Positions 25,087 to 36,671 of a stretch of DNA of 64,000 nucleotides are shown one piece after another. Below the pieces are notes generated by a model, which was not told the DNA's origin, made no database searches, and was given only the letters and a program-made list of their open reading frames with translations. The stretch's first letter is position 1, and each line of letters opens with the position of its first letter. A program made the translations under genes and the position numbers. The DNA is from Gordius sp. MW1 (lineage: Eukaryota > Nematomorpha > Gordioida > Gordea > Gordiidae), in assembly GCA_964036665.1 (NCBI GenBank), contig OZ038528.1:1922001-1986000 (forward strand). The letters are read 5' to 3'.

Positions 25087-27161
25087 TTTTTATGTTGTTT
25101 TTAGTTTCATTTAATGTAAATCTTGCATAATAAAATAAACAATTGCTTCAAAAAAATAACCTGATTGGCTTCGCATTGTATTAATATCCCACAGGTAATT
25201 CTATTAAAACGTTATATTTTTCAAGCGAAGGATTGTCATTTTTAATTGGGAAGGGTCAAAATGAAAGCTTAAAAAACATTCTCACGCTACTATTTAATTA
25301 GCTATGTCATTCAAGGGGGAATCTTCATTGGCTCACACAGCATAACAAATATCCTACAATTAGCAATGGATTAATTCATATAATCTTTTTATTTTTAAAG
25401 ATCGCCTGTATAAAAAAGCAATAGCAAAAATGATAAAATTAATAATCTATTAATTTTTGGCTTCGAATTAATAATAATTAACAAAAAACTCTAATAAAAT
25501 CGTAATTTACCAAGTTAACTGTTATTGAATTCAATGCTTAAATTCGTAGCTTAAATTTATTTTTGTTTTAAATAGTGGGACATTGAAGGACACTCTATCA
25601 AAATGTGTATGGTCGCAAGTGTAGTCTATGGTCGCAAGTGAGTTGTTTAAAAATAAATATAAGTAATGGAATTGTGTTCCCAGCCAGGTACAATATGTTA
25701 AAAATTAATTAATTATTAATTAACTTTTATATTACAAAGTTTAGATCAATTCCTTTTAATAAAGTTGATTTTACGTTTAAAAATGATAATTTAGTCTATT
25801 ATAAAAATAAAAATGTTTTAATTATTAATTTTAAAGCTTAACAATTATAGTTATATACACAAAAAAGAAATTTTTTAACTTTATTTAATTAAAAATTTCT
25901 TAACAAATTTATAAATAAAATAAATACGTTGTATATTATTTCCCGCCTTTTATCATAAAAACGCGCCAACTTTGAATGTGTTTTGACATGCGGATTAATA
26001 GAAACAATTTGCGACACATGTCACAGAATTGAAATATTAATTTACTTTTGATAACTGACATGTGCTAAAAATGGCGCCAAAATTTTAAATATGATTAAAT
26101 TATTTTTAACTAATAATTACAATTATGATTTATATTTATAGCAAAGCATTAATGTAGCAATCAAGTGAAAACCAATAAACTTTAAATTAATTTTTTAGCG
26201 AATGATATATTGGAAAATAAATTAAATATTTTTACAAAATTGTAAAATCCAATAAAATTTTGATCCACATTCAATATATTTTAACAACTATTTTTATAAT
26301 AATATAAATTTTATAAATAAATTGTCTTCACAAATAAAAATATCAAAGAGAGAGATTATTTAAGCTTTAAAACAATTTATTATGTTTCACTTGTTACTTA
26401 CCCAATATTAATCGGTGGATATCCTTATTTTTTGGATTAAATTTTTTATCCGACGAAAAAGCGAAACTAAATTAAATAATATGGAGAATTAAATAAACGT
26501 TTTTTGTTATATTTTTGGGGGGAAAGGTCTACATGAAGGCGGCACTAAACGCAACATTGACGCTACTCATTTAAATTGGGATTTTTAATAGAAATCAATT
26601 ATGTAATTGCACCTTTGCGAATAAAGGGAGGGGGGCGATGGAAATTTTATTTTTAACGAATATGAATAATTTATATTTTTGCTTGAGTTTTTAAGCAAAT
26701 ACCATTTTGATGTGTTTTTAAAGTTGTTATGAATAACAAATAAAACCATACGTACATTTTTGCCATATGTTAGCAGGATGACCATTGTCCAGCGCGCCAA
26801 ATATGTTAAATTGGCGGGTAAATATGTTATCTAAGAGCCGTAAGAGCGCGATGCAAGATTTTTTTTGCTCATGTTTTATTTTCAACAAAACATAGGTTAC
26901 ATATGCTCAAAAGCTTGCTTATCATATGTCGATATTACAGCTAGATTCCCTATTTTTGTTCTGTATGCAATAAGTATTATCATATTAGCGTTAGTTAACA
27001 CAATTATCTAACCATGATTGATTAAGGATTTGTTTCACGGTTATATCTACTAAGGATGAATGTTCTAACTTGACACATATTGTTAACACCGAAATCGACG
27101 CACATTAAAGGCATAACGCATAAGTGACGCGACTTAACCAGGATTTGGATTAGAGGGAGAC
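25087..27161. other. AT-rich intergenic DNA, no gene seen
   Basis: Very AT-rich with many ATTAATTA words. The open frame at 26585-26800 (minus) is unlike any protein I recognise and is probably chance. Confidence 0.4.
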
Positions 27162-27306
27162 ATGGGCGTAGCCAAAGGGTGGCAGGGAGGGGCGGCTGCC
27201 CCCTTTAAATTCAAAAAAATTATGGCTAAAATAATTAAAAATTATCATTTTGTCCCTCCCTAAATCATTATTGTCTCCGCTCTATAGCCATCCTGGTTAC
27301 GCCCAT
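27162..27306. mobile_element. GGGCGTAGCC-type miniature element
   Basis: Ends ATGGGCGTAGCCA and GGTTACGCCCAT; internal GGGGCGGCTGCCCCCTTTAA and an AT-rich centre, matching the 24114-24255 copy. Confidence 0.85.
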
Positions 27307-27706
27307 GGAAGGAGACACTAATGATTTAGGGAAAAATTACAAAAATGTTTATTTTAAAATTTTAACCTTAATTTCCAATAAATTTAAAAAAAAATTAGAA
27401 TTACGGGGGAAAAACTCGTTTATACCACCCCTCAAGGCGAGTTTCAGAAGGCTGTCCAGATTTTAAAGTCCATTTAAATTTCGTGTAATTTTAAAACTAA
27501 AATTTGTTTTGCAACGACATTTTTGTAAAGGTGTGAATTGTCAATACCTAGTTGGTTTATAAAAAATGAATAATTTAAAATATATTTAAAACTAATTTTT
27601 AAACATTATAATTAACAATTTATAACCTACAGACGTCGAAGCTTAAATATATTTTGAAATTTTAACAACGAAAAAGCAATTTATTCTATATATATTATGT
27701 AAACTA

Positions 27707-28069
27707 AAGGCTTGTCTTAATACCGGATTCAAATTCAAATCAGTCTAATTTATCTTTTTCTAAATATCCAATTCAATTTTATTGGTCAAACTATGTTGTA
27801 ATTATTAATATTTTGTTTTTTAATAGTTAAAAACGTTTATTTATATATTTCAACTCTTGAGTTTAAATCTAAACTTTGCTGATACTTAAAAATTCAAAAA
27901 CATAATGCAACATCTGAACTTAGGAAAAATTTTGCATCTTACAAAATCGCTGTTATGTTATGCGTCTGAAATGTAAATCTGCTGTGAATTCCAAGTAAAG
28001 ACACGGCTATGTTATAACCCGTACGACGAATTTTGCTGCGCAGCAAAATCCGATATTAAGACATGCCTT
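27707..28069. mobile_element. Miniature element with 23-bp inverted ends
   Basis: Left end 27707-27729 and right end 28047-28069 are inverted copies differing at two positions; the outermost bases are AAGGCTTGTCTTAATA and AAGGCATGTCTTAATA. A perfect 20-bp palindrome, ATTTTGCTGCGCAGCAAAAT (28030-28049), sits just inside the right end. No clear target duplication and no frame. A further copy was not noticed in the window. Confidence 0.65.
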
Positions 28070-28718
28070 AATAGAGGTTTATTTCCAAATCATTTGTATG
28101 ACGCTTGCTATAATATATTACATTAATGAGATGGCACAGAGCCACGGATTGAAATTGTATTGGATATTTCTATGGTGATTTTCTGCTCGACTTAAAAAGA
28201 TTTTTTGAAACTATTTTATTTAATTAACTAGTTTATTTACTTTTAGGTCTATAAATCGTCCGAATATATTATTTTCTTTATTAATCGTTCTCTTAATAAA
28301 GCATATATTTTTTATTTGATCAAACATAACAAATTTACGTAGGTCACTAAAATTAGTTTAAACCTTAAATCGGAAAGAAGTTAGTTTACTTCTTCAAGAC
28401 AAGTTAAAGGTAATTTAATACTACATTTACCTACATCTTAACTTTGTAGACTTTTAGGCTTAATTTAAATAGCCAACCACTTGAATTAAATCAAATTAAC
28501 TTACGTTGAACGCATTTAAGAGCAGGTAAAATGAGATGGGATACGGAGTTAGAAAATACGATATCATATTACTGAAAGTTAAATAGAAACATTTACTCGT
28601 TAAACAAAAGTTTTGACAAATAGAAAAGTGGCTGAACAGGGTCACCATAATGTCTAGAAAGCTTACCTGTGATTTTTGAGTTGGAACATTAGGTTAAAAT
28701 ATGTGCCTTGGTTTGTAA
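28070..28718. other. Intergenic DNA, no gene seen
   Basis: AT-rich, with no exon-like or repeat structure recognised. Confidence 0.4.
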
Positions 28719-28853
28719 TATGGGCGTAGCCAGGGGGGCATAGAGGGAAGGGGCAAAAAAATTCTTAAAATTGAATCTAATGGTCAAAATGTGAAGAAAT
28801 GATCATATTGCCCCTCCCCCCCCCCCCAAATTCAAATGCCTGGCTACGCCCAC
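28719..28853. mobile_element. GGGCGTAGCC-type miniature element
   Basis: Ends ATGGGCGTAGCCAGG and CCTGGCTACGCCCA, with a G-rich left shoulder and a C13 run on the right. Complete copy. Confidence 0.85.
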
Positions 28854-29109
28854 GTGTAGGTTGTAAGCACCAAGGAAAAACTAATTCATTGGGATTCAGA
28901 GTGGGCAGCCATGGTCTCAAGCAAAAATTAATCTTGTATTACACTAACAATAATATTGTTAAAATTTATAAAATATTGTTTCACACATCTTTTGTTTCAA
29001 TCTTTTGCCCCCTTTAGTCCATTCTGAGAGCCCATGCTGCTACATATAGGTATGAACTAAATATCTGATGGAAAACAATTATACCGGTATAAAAGTTAAC
29101 AAAATCTCA

Positions 29110-29261
29110 TTGGCGTTGCCAGGGGATGGCAGGTAGGGGCGACTGCCCCCCCCCTCTAAATCTAAATTTTTTTTCAAATTTAATATAATTATGGCTAAAA
29201 TTTCAAAAAATTTTGCCCCCCTTTAAATCATTTGCCACTTTCTAATTCCAATTCTGGCGTT
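29110..29261. mobile_element. GGGCGTAGCC-type miniature element, decayed
   Basis: Left end TTGGCGTTGCCAGG, then a GCAGGTAGGGGCGACTGCCC core, and a CCAATTCTGGCGTT right end. Both ends carry substitutions relative to the family. Confidence 0.65.
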
Positions 29262-31871
29262 CTTGAAAATCATTATTTGGAAGTTGCTTTAATTTAACCT
29301 CATTTAATGTAAAGGTCAAAATATGGTAAATTATCATCCTCTATTAAATACGGTGCCTTGTTTTATTACAAGATTGACAATATTCTTTTTTACTGGTTGC
29401 ACTCTTCTTTAAAGAACTAGCATTTTAACACCCAAGTGCGAATTTTGTATGAGAAAATATTTGAATTGCTTTACAACGTTATACCTCATAATCGACATTT
29501 TATTTTAAATTAATATGGATCTAGGGAAATGACTGGAAAAATTTTACAAAATTAAAAATTATATGCCAAACGTGCTTTTTATTCACCTTAACTATAATTC
29601 ACTTACAAATGATCTCTAAAATCAAAAAAAAACACATAACATAAGGACACAAATCAATAATTTTGAGTTTTCCAGGGCCTAATAATGGTTATATAGTAAA
29701 GTAGGGGGTATGTGCTGTTGTTAAAAAAAGGAGTTAAACTTTACTATTTAGCCGCATTATCGTAATCCAATTTAAAATCATCAAAAACACACTTACATCA
29801 TTAGGAATGGGATGTATTCATTGTCGGGTAACGTATTTAAATAATTTAATATTTTAATCTTAGCTTTGCTACAAAATTCCTAAATTTGCGATGGATTTTA
29901 TTAGGTAAAATGTGTGAATTATGTCCCTTCCTTTGCCCCTGGCCAAGCAAAACTTCCTCCCTTCCTCCCCTTACTTCGTTTTCACCTTTTAGTGCCACGT
30001 CTGGCCAAATCATTCCAAAGATGTGACTCTACAAGTGTCTTGTTTTGCGTGTGTTTTTCGCGTGTGGGAAAATTTTTTATTTTACTCATCTCTCTCTGCC
30101 CCCTTTGCCCCCCCCCCCCTTATATTTCGACCATTGCCTTTTCCCTATACTGGATGCAGGCCGGGCACTTGAATACATGTAGAATAGTAGTTGTAGTAGT
30201 TAGTACCTGTTGAAAATTACTTGTGTATTTATATACCTTTATTTACATTTATTTACACTTGTATTGCGTGACAACCTTTTTAGAAAGTTATTTAAATAAT
30301 ATGACAACCATATTTTTTGTTTTATAAAATGTTGTAATAACAGTATAAAAGTGGTTTTGGATAATTTAAACGATAAAATATAAGCGTTATAAAAAATTAT
30401 ACTCCTTCTAAGCTTTCATGATAGAAGACGTAGTTTAAAATTCAAATGATGCCTAACTAGTTGTTTATCATCTCGAAAGAGCTATTTTTAATTAAATGAA
30501 CACTAAGTCTTCATAAAGGTTTATTAAATGTATTTTAAAACCCATGGATTTATACCCTTTTATTAAATTTCATGTAAGAGCATATTTTTGTTTAATATTC
30601 TTTCCATAATTTCATCAAATTTAGCCCAGTGTTAAGAAGCAAATAAATTTAAACCAAATTTTAAATGAGTATTGACAAAATCAGAGCATTCCTGCAACTA
30701 GTTAAAAACTAATGAATAAATTAATAATGATGCGCATTAAAATCGATATTACAAAAATAGCGAGTATGTAGTTAAATTAAAAGGGAAATTTTGGTAGCCT
30801 TTTATAATTATTTAAACAATATTAGTTAGAGTACATTTTTCATGCAGGGAATTGCATCCAAATTTTATGAAATAATCGGTCAAATTTTAATAAAATTCGC
30901 CATTTGCCCTTGCCCCCCCCCAATTTAAATTTTGGCTACGCCCTTATTGTTTTATATATATATTCGCTTACGAATTCATGAACGCTTTAACTATTACACA
31001 ATTCTCACCTATTTTGTATGCATTTTTATGCCTATACACAAGTATTGTATTGTACGTGTTGTTCTTGTTGTTACAATTAACGAATTACAATCATGTCATG
31101 TGTATGCACGAAAAACAATTAAAAAGAACACATATACAATATGTTATTATCGGCGGTAAATGTCTTTGAAGTCTCTTGTCTTGTATTCACTTCACTCCTG
31201 TATTAAGCAAAGGCGACAACTTTAAAAAGACGACCTGCCTGACAAGTAGTGGAACATCACGGGAATGCAGTGCAATTAGAATTGTGTGGCAAAATGAAAA
31301 GTGAAGTGAAAGTAATAAAAAAACTTTAAATGATGTTATGAATTTAAATTTGCCTTTAAAAGATTCTTTAAATATTTGGGATTGCGCCAAAATATAATTC
31401 GTTCCTAATATATAGTTATGATTTTAGTCTTTAAATGCCTCTAGCAATTTAAATAGTTGGAGTTAATAAGGCTTTAAATGTATCTGGCTAAACTATTTTT
31501 TAATGTTCCTTTTGATAGGCGACTTTAAGAGACTTCGTTTTATGTATTGGTTCAAAAAATTGTTTTAAAATAAAATACTTTTTTTTTAATTAAAACAGCT
31601 CAAATTTTAATTCTAATATAAAGTCTTGGTTCCATTGTTGACCACTAATCATATATAGATTTTTTGGTGGTTTATATCTATATGTGTTATTAACACTTCA
31701 ATTACATGACAAAATGTTTCCTTCTTACAAATTAATTGATTAAAAACGTTTAAAATGTATTGTTTTCGCCCAATGTTCATAAATTCGACGTTGAAACGGG
31801 GCTTAGTAAAGGTCGGAATTAGTGAAAAAATTAGAGCATATAGCCATGCTAAATCATTAGATGAAAGGCTT
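29262..31871. other. Intergenic DNA, no gene seen
   Basis: AT-rich. CT-rich tract with a C10-11 run at 30095-30120. Open frames at 29914-30213, 30932-31169 and 31187-31390 are low-complexity or unlike known proteins. It includes a half copy of the GGGCGTAGCC family ending at 30943. Confidence 0.4.
30839..30943. mobile_element. GGGCGTAGCC-type element, right half only
   Basis: The last about 45 bp (C10 run, AATTTAAATTTTGGCTACGCCC) match the family's right end. No inverted partner is present on the left, so the left limit is approximate. Confidence 0.55.
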
Positions 31872-31945
31872 TTGTGGTGGCGCAGTAGTGTTAAAGCCCT
31901 GCACAAAACAAAGCCTTCCCATTTATGCTAGAATCCTGGGTCAAA
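31872..31945 (+). repeat. Possible tRNA-derived SINE head
   Basis: GTGGTGGCGCAGTAGTG resembles a polymerase III A box and GCTAGAATCCTGGGT a weak B box (8 of 11 to the consensus), about 50 bp apart, as in tRNA-derived SINEs. The cloverleaf is not intact and no tail was found. It lies about 100 bp upstream of the DUF268 start codon. Confidence 0.35.
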
Positions 31946-32050
31946 AGTGAAATGGCTAAACGCAGTTCAACAACTGTAAGCCTCCTAACATGTCGATATG
32001 AGCCTAGATAAATTTCTAATAGCATAGTGCGACATTTGTTAAAATCATAT

Positions 32051-35000
32051 ATGATTTCTAGATCTTTATTCAAAATACCCTTAGAATTGTGGCTTCTTTC
32101 TGTATGCTTACTAGCCACTATTTACGGACTTTTCATTGGTTCGCGTATAAGCCCTGATCTTCAAGAAAACTCCGAATTTCGCTCTCCTGAAAATTTTGAA
32201 AAGCTTAGTCTGAATCATCCAAAGCAAAATTCTATTGCAGCCATGAATCCCATCGTAGCAATAACAGAAAATCTATCAGATTTTGACTTTGTTAAAGAAA
32301 AGGTAGTTAGAACAGATATTGGAGATTCCGACTTGAAAAAAAGAAATAACTTAAATTTTGGTCCAGTAGATGAGTGGTGTGGTGAAATATGTGATATAAC
32401 TATGAACGGAATTTCAACGAAATACCATCCTTTAATAAGAAAAAAGGTTAGAAGTTTAAAAGGTTTTATCTATATTGGCATTTTAGACACTATGTTTAAC
32501 ATTTTGAACAGGGAATTTATTGTTTTTAGCAAAACTAAATCATGATAATAAGTTATGCGGCACACAAAGTTATACGATTAAATGTTTACAAATAAGTCCT
32601 AAAGGAACGACTTAGGACTCAGCACAAATGGTCGAGTTTGCTAAAAATATAATATTAATGGATAATAAACCTTATTTTTTATAATTTATAGGCTAAAAAG
32701 CGGAGAGGATATTTATTTTTGCAAAATATGCCATAGAATTTGTTCAGAAAGTGATAAAATATTGTGTGTATCTTTATTAGAATATAATCACTGGTTCAAA
32801 ATCAGTAAAAGAGCTGGTGGACAGTAAAACAATAATGTTTACTGTCGGGGTGTAAGATTAGCTTTTAGAGGACTCAAGTTTGTAAATTATACTTATCATT
32901 ATTTTAACTATGCTGGGCAAGGAGGTACATAAAACTCAAAAAAATAAAACTATATAATTAAAACTCGAGCCTTCGGCCGTCGTGGGAAAGGGGAGAAGGG
33001 AAGGGAAGAGGGGAAGGGAAGGGGGGACGACTCATCTGTACTTCGTATAAATGTATCATATTTGCTATGCAATTTATGGGCGAGAAAGGTGGGAAGGGGC
33101 GAGAATGCCTCTAGGGGGGTATTAAATGCCTAATGATTAATTAATTATTTATACAAATTTTCCATTATAGGCAAAATGTAATAAAGGCAAAATGTAATAT
33201 AGGCAAGGGTTAGGGTTAGATTTAGTGTTTGCATCTAGTTGCGTATTACATTAGTTTTTATGGCCTTTAGTGATTATGGGTCTAACAAACATTATATTAT
33301 AAAACAACACAATGTTAAGAATTTGCAGAATTGTTGGGAGAAATTTTTTGTTGAATTTGAACAATTTTTAATTAAAAAAATCAAAAATTTGGCCAATGGT
33401 CACTTTTTCTCTATTGGTCAGTACCAACAGATACTCTATAAGTCAATGATAGCCAAAAAAACGGAAAAAAAATTTTGATGCTCACTTTGGCCAATGGTCA
33501 TTTTTTTCCATTGGTCAGCAGCCAGCACACGGTAAAAGTGGATATGAATTCATAAGAGTAAAAAAACGAAAAAAAAATTTTCAACTCACATTTTGGCCAA
33601 TGGTCATTTTTTTCCATTGGTCAGCAGCCAGGACACGGTAAAAGTGGATATAAATTCATAATAGTCAAAAAAAAACAAAAAAAAAAGTTTTCGAATCACA
33701 TTTTGGCCAATGGTCATTTTATTCCATTGGTCAGCAGCCAGCGGACGGCCAAAAAGTCATAATAGCAATGGTAGGAACAGGAACAATCATAATAGTCAAA
33801 AATAAACGAAAAAAATAATTTCGATTCACATTTTGGCCAATGGTCATTTTTTCAATCGGTCAGGAGCCAGCGGACGGCCAAAAAGTCATAATAGCAATGG
33901 TAGTAACAGGAACAATCATAATAGTCAAAAAAAAAACGAAAAAATAAACTCGGATTCACATTTTAACCAATGGTCATTTTTTTCATTGGTCAGCAGCCAA
34001 CGGACGGCCAAAAAGTCTTATTATCAATGATAGTAACAAGAACAATCATAAGAGTCAAAAAAAAACTCCGGGATTCTAACCCAAAAACTAGTTAAATTGC
34101 ATAGCAATTAAAAGTAAACAACTTTTATATATGTTTATTATATAACATTGGTCAGCAGCCAGCGGACGGCCAAAAAGTCATAATAGCAATGGTAGAAACA
34201 GGAACAATCATAAAGTCAAAAAAAACGAAAAAAATAATTTCGATTCACATTTTGGCCAATGGTCATTTTTTTAATTGGTCAGCAGCCAGCGGACGGCCAA
34301 AAATTCTTATTATCAATGATAGTAACAAGAACAATCATAAGAGTAAAAAAAACTCCGGGATTCTAACCCCAAAACTAGTTAAATTGCATAGCAATTAAAA
34401 AGTAAACAACTTTTATTTATGTTTATTATATAACTAGTTAAATTGCATAGCATTAAAAGTAAACAACTTTTATCTATGTTTATTATATAACAAAAACTAG
34501 TTAAATTGCATAGCAATTAAAAGTAAACAACTTTTATTTATGTTTATTATATAATTAGTTAAATTGCATAGCAATTAAAAGTAAACAACTTTTATTTATG
34601 TTTATTATATAATAGATAATTTAACAAATCTTATATATAACACACCGAGAGAGATAGAGATGAGGGGTGGGGCACCTCTTATGCATTAATTCAAAAAATA
34701 ACACAGCGAGGTAGATAGAGATGAGGGGTGGGGCACCTCTTTCTCATCCATTAATTTAAAAAAGCGATAACCTAATATACCCAATGCATATAGATAGGGA
34801 TGGACGGACAGACAGACGGACAGACAGACGGACGGACGGACGGACGGACAACAAAAAACGAGCCCATAAATTGCATAGCAATTAAAAATAGGTTTTCAGG
34901 ACATTTGTATACCAAACAAATATGAATGGATAGTAAATCAATAAGGAATATTATAATAATTGGTAGCTAATATAACATTAATATATATCGCTTTAAACAG

Positions 35001-36000
35001 AATATTAACTTCTCCATATAATTTTGCGTTTTAACCCATTAATCTTCCAATCCTATTATATGCAAATATTTGAAGTTGACTAGGTTTTAACCATAAATTT
35101 AAAACATTACGATAGGTAAATTGCGAATCGATAATGAAAAAACTAGACATATCTGCGGAAGAGAGCGGTGTAAAAAAGAGAAAATATGGTTGGCCTCCAC
35201 CCCGTGAACCACCCGAGGAGTTATACGATAGATATACGATGTGGGGACAAATGCCGTTGTCGCGAAACTATTATTTTGCCCAGGAAAAGTCGGGTCAAGC
35301 GCGGAGTAGACCTATAACGGTGGAGGAAATTGAAATTAAAATCAGGACCCGGGCAAAAAGAACGGGCTCCGGGTCCTATGGTCTATTGGAAGAAGATATC
35401 TTACAAATGGCGCTGACAAAATACGCGCTCCCCGAATACCGCGTGGCGAATCATACGGGTTTGGATTTTGGCAGTAGTGACAACGCTTGGTTGACTTCGA
35501 TGGCCTTACTGAATGGAGCATCTTTTGTTTATATGGTAGATTATCTGGCCGTACCCTCTAATCATCCCAAAATAGCTGGACTAACCCCCCGGGACTTGTA
35601 TGCTCTGTGGAAAACTGACGGTGGAAAGGGGAAAAACTGGATTCACTTACCGATAGATTTTGCGATTTCATTTTCTTCCATAGAACATTCCGGTTTGGGA
35701 AGGTATGGTGACGAACTTTATCCAGAAGGCGATCTAGTAGCTATGGCACAATTGTGGTGTTTACTACCCCCCGGCTCTATCCTTTTCTTGAACGTTCCCT
35801 TTCATCCTAGAGGTTCTTCGTTGGTTTGGAACGCGCATCGAATCTACGGACCGAATAGGCTGCAACACCTCACGGCTAATTGGGAAGTTTTAGATTTTTT
35901 TGACGCGTGTTCCATTATCAAGGATGACAATTGTCGTTCGGATGAACAAATAACTACGGCTTTATGGGTACTTAAAAGCCTACCCGCATTGGAAAATTAA
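32051..36000 (+). CDS. DUF268 family type II membrane protein
   Basis: Two exons, 32051-32446 and 35116-36000, joined in phase 0 across a 2669-bp intron (GT at 32447, AG at 35114-35115), giving 426 residues. Start chosen at ATG 32051 so that the only hydrophobic segment (residues about 6-28, ELWLLSVCLLATIYGLF) is an N-terminal signal anchor. A luminal stem with WCGEICD and KYHPLIRKK continues over the splice into VNCESIMKKL, then the DUF268 core: PPREPPEELYDRYTMWGQMP, DFGSSDNAWL...VYMVDY and FAISFSSIEHSGLGRYGDEL...LFLNVPF. The core layout resembles a Rossmann-type methyltransferase (glycine-rich loop, acidic residue after VYMV, SxxEH). Family function is unknown; methyltransferase activity in the Golgi is inference. 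The intron holds a composite-repeat copy. AATAAA at 36005-36010 may be the poly(A) signal. Confidence 0.85.
32964..34887 (+). repeat. Composite repeat, complete copy 2 (in DUF268 intron)
   Basis: Same order as 5689-7458: CGAGCCTTCGGCCGTCG start, purine tract, TTAGGG pair (about 33210), roughly 125-bp CCAATGG units, four to five 59-bp units, GACGGACA microsatellite, and AATTGCATAGCAATT end. It lies in sense orientation in the single intron of the DUF268 gene and accounts for most of its length. Confidence 0.85.
34799..34851. repeat. GGAC/GACA microsatellite
   Basis: Runs of GGACGGACAGACAGAC inside the 3' part of composite copy 2. The other copies have a much shorter version here. Confidence 0.9.
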
Positions 36001-36671
36001 TTATAATAAAAATGTCATAGATTGAATGATGGTTACTAATTTCTTTATATATAGTGTTAACTGTGTAATTTGATTAACCTGTTTAAATCAAGTTGAAACA
36101 ACTATTTAAAAGAATCTGAAATGTTATATGTATATGTGGAAACTAATAAAATATATTGCGATTAATTCAAGTGCCTAGCTATCAGTTTCCAATTAAAATC
36201 CGAGGAATAAATAGCCATAAAAATTAAATCACGTTTTAAAGAAGACTAAAAAAGTCTTTATAATATTATTTAGAAATAAAAATTGAGAAAAAAAGCTCAT
36301 ATGTTTTTCATAAAAAGAGTTTAAAAAATAAAAAGTCCATAAAAATTAAAAATTGTCCGGGGCTAGTCATAGCCTTGTTCGACATATAAAGCAACATTTA
36401 CGTTTTCACTTCTTTTTTATGCCAACTCAAATCAATAAAAAGATTGCATAAAGAATGCAAATTTAATATGATTTTATACATAACACAAAGAAAAAAAGGA
36501 TCAAGATGATAATCTGACTTATGTACCCATAAAAGACAGATTCTGCAATGGAAAACTATTTTACTAGTTTATTAATGTGCAATCATAGTTTACTTTTCTA
36601 AATTACACTAAGTAAAATTATTAAACGAAATTTTTGTTTTCTTTATCTTGTCATTTTTCCATTGAGTAAGA
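36001..36671. other. Intergenic DNA after DUF268, no gene seen
   Basis: AT-rich. Contains further AATAAA words (36005, 36146), candidates for the end of the DUF268 transcript. Confidence 0.4.

Noticed and set aside
29914-30213. 99-codon plus-strand frame
   Set aside because: Proline- and cysteine-rich translation of a CT-rich tract including a C10-11 run; no family recognised.
32692-32827. Cysteine-containing frame after a good acceptor site (GEDIYFCKICHRICSESDKI) in the DUF268 intron
   Set aside because: The flanking exons already join in phase 0 across a conserved VNC stretch; including this piece would break the family pattern and it ends in a stop.
33239-34398. Frames in composite copy 2 (and the same at 60694-61775)
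   Set aside because: Same repeat units as above, with frameshifts between copies.
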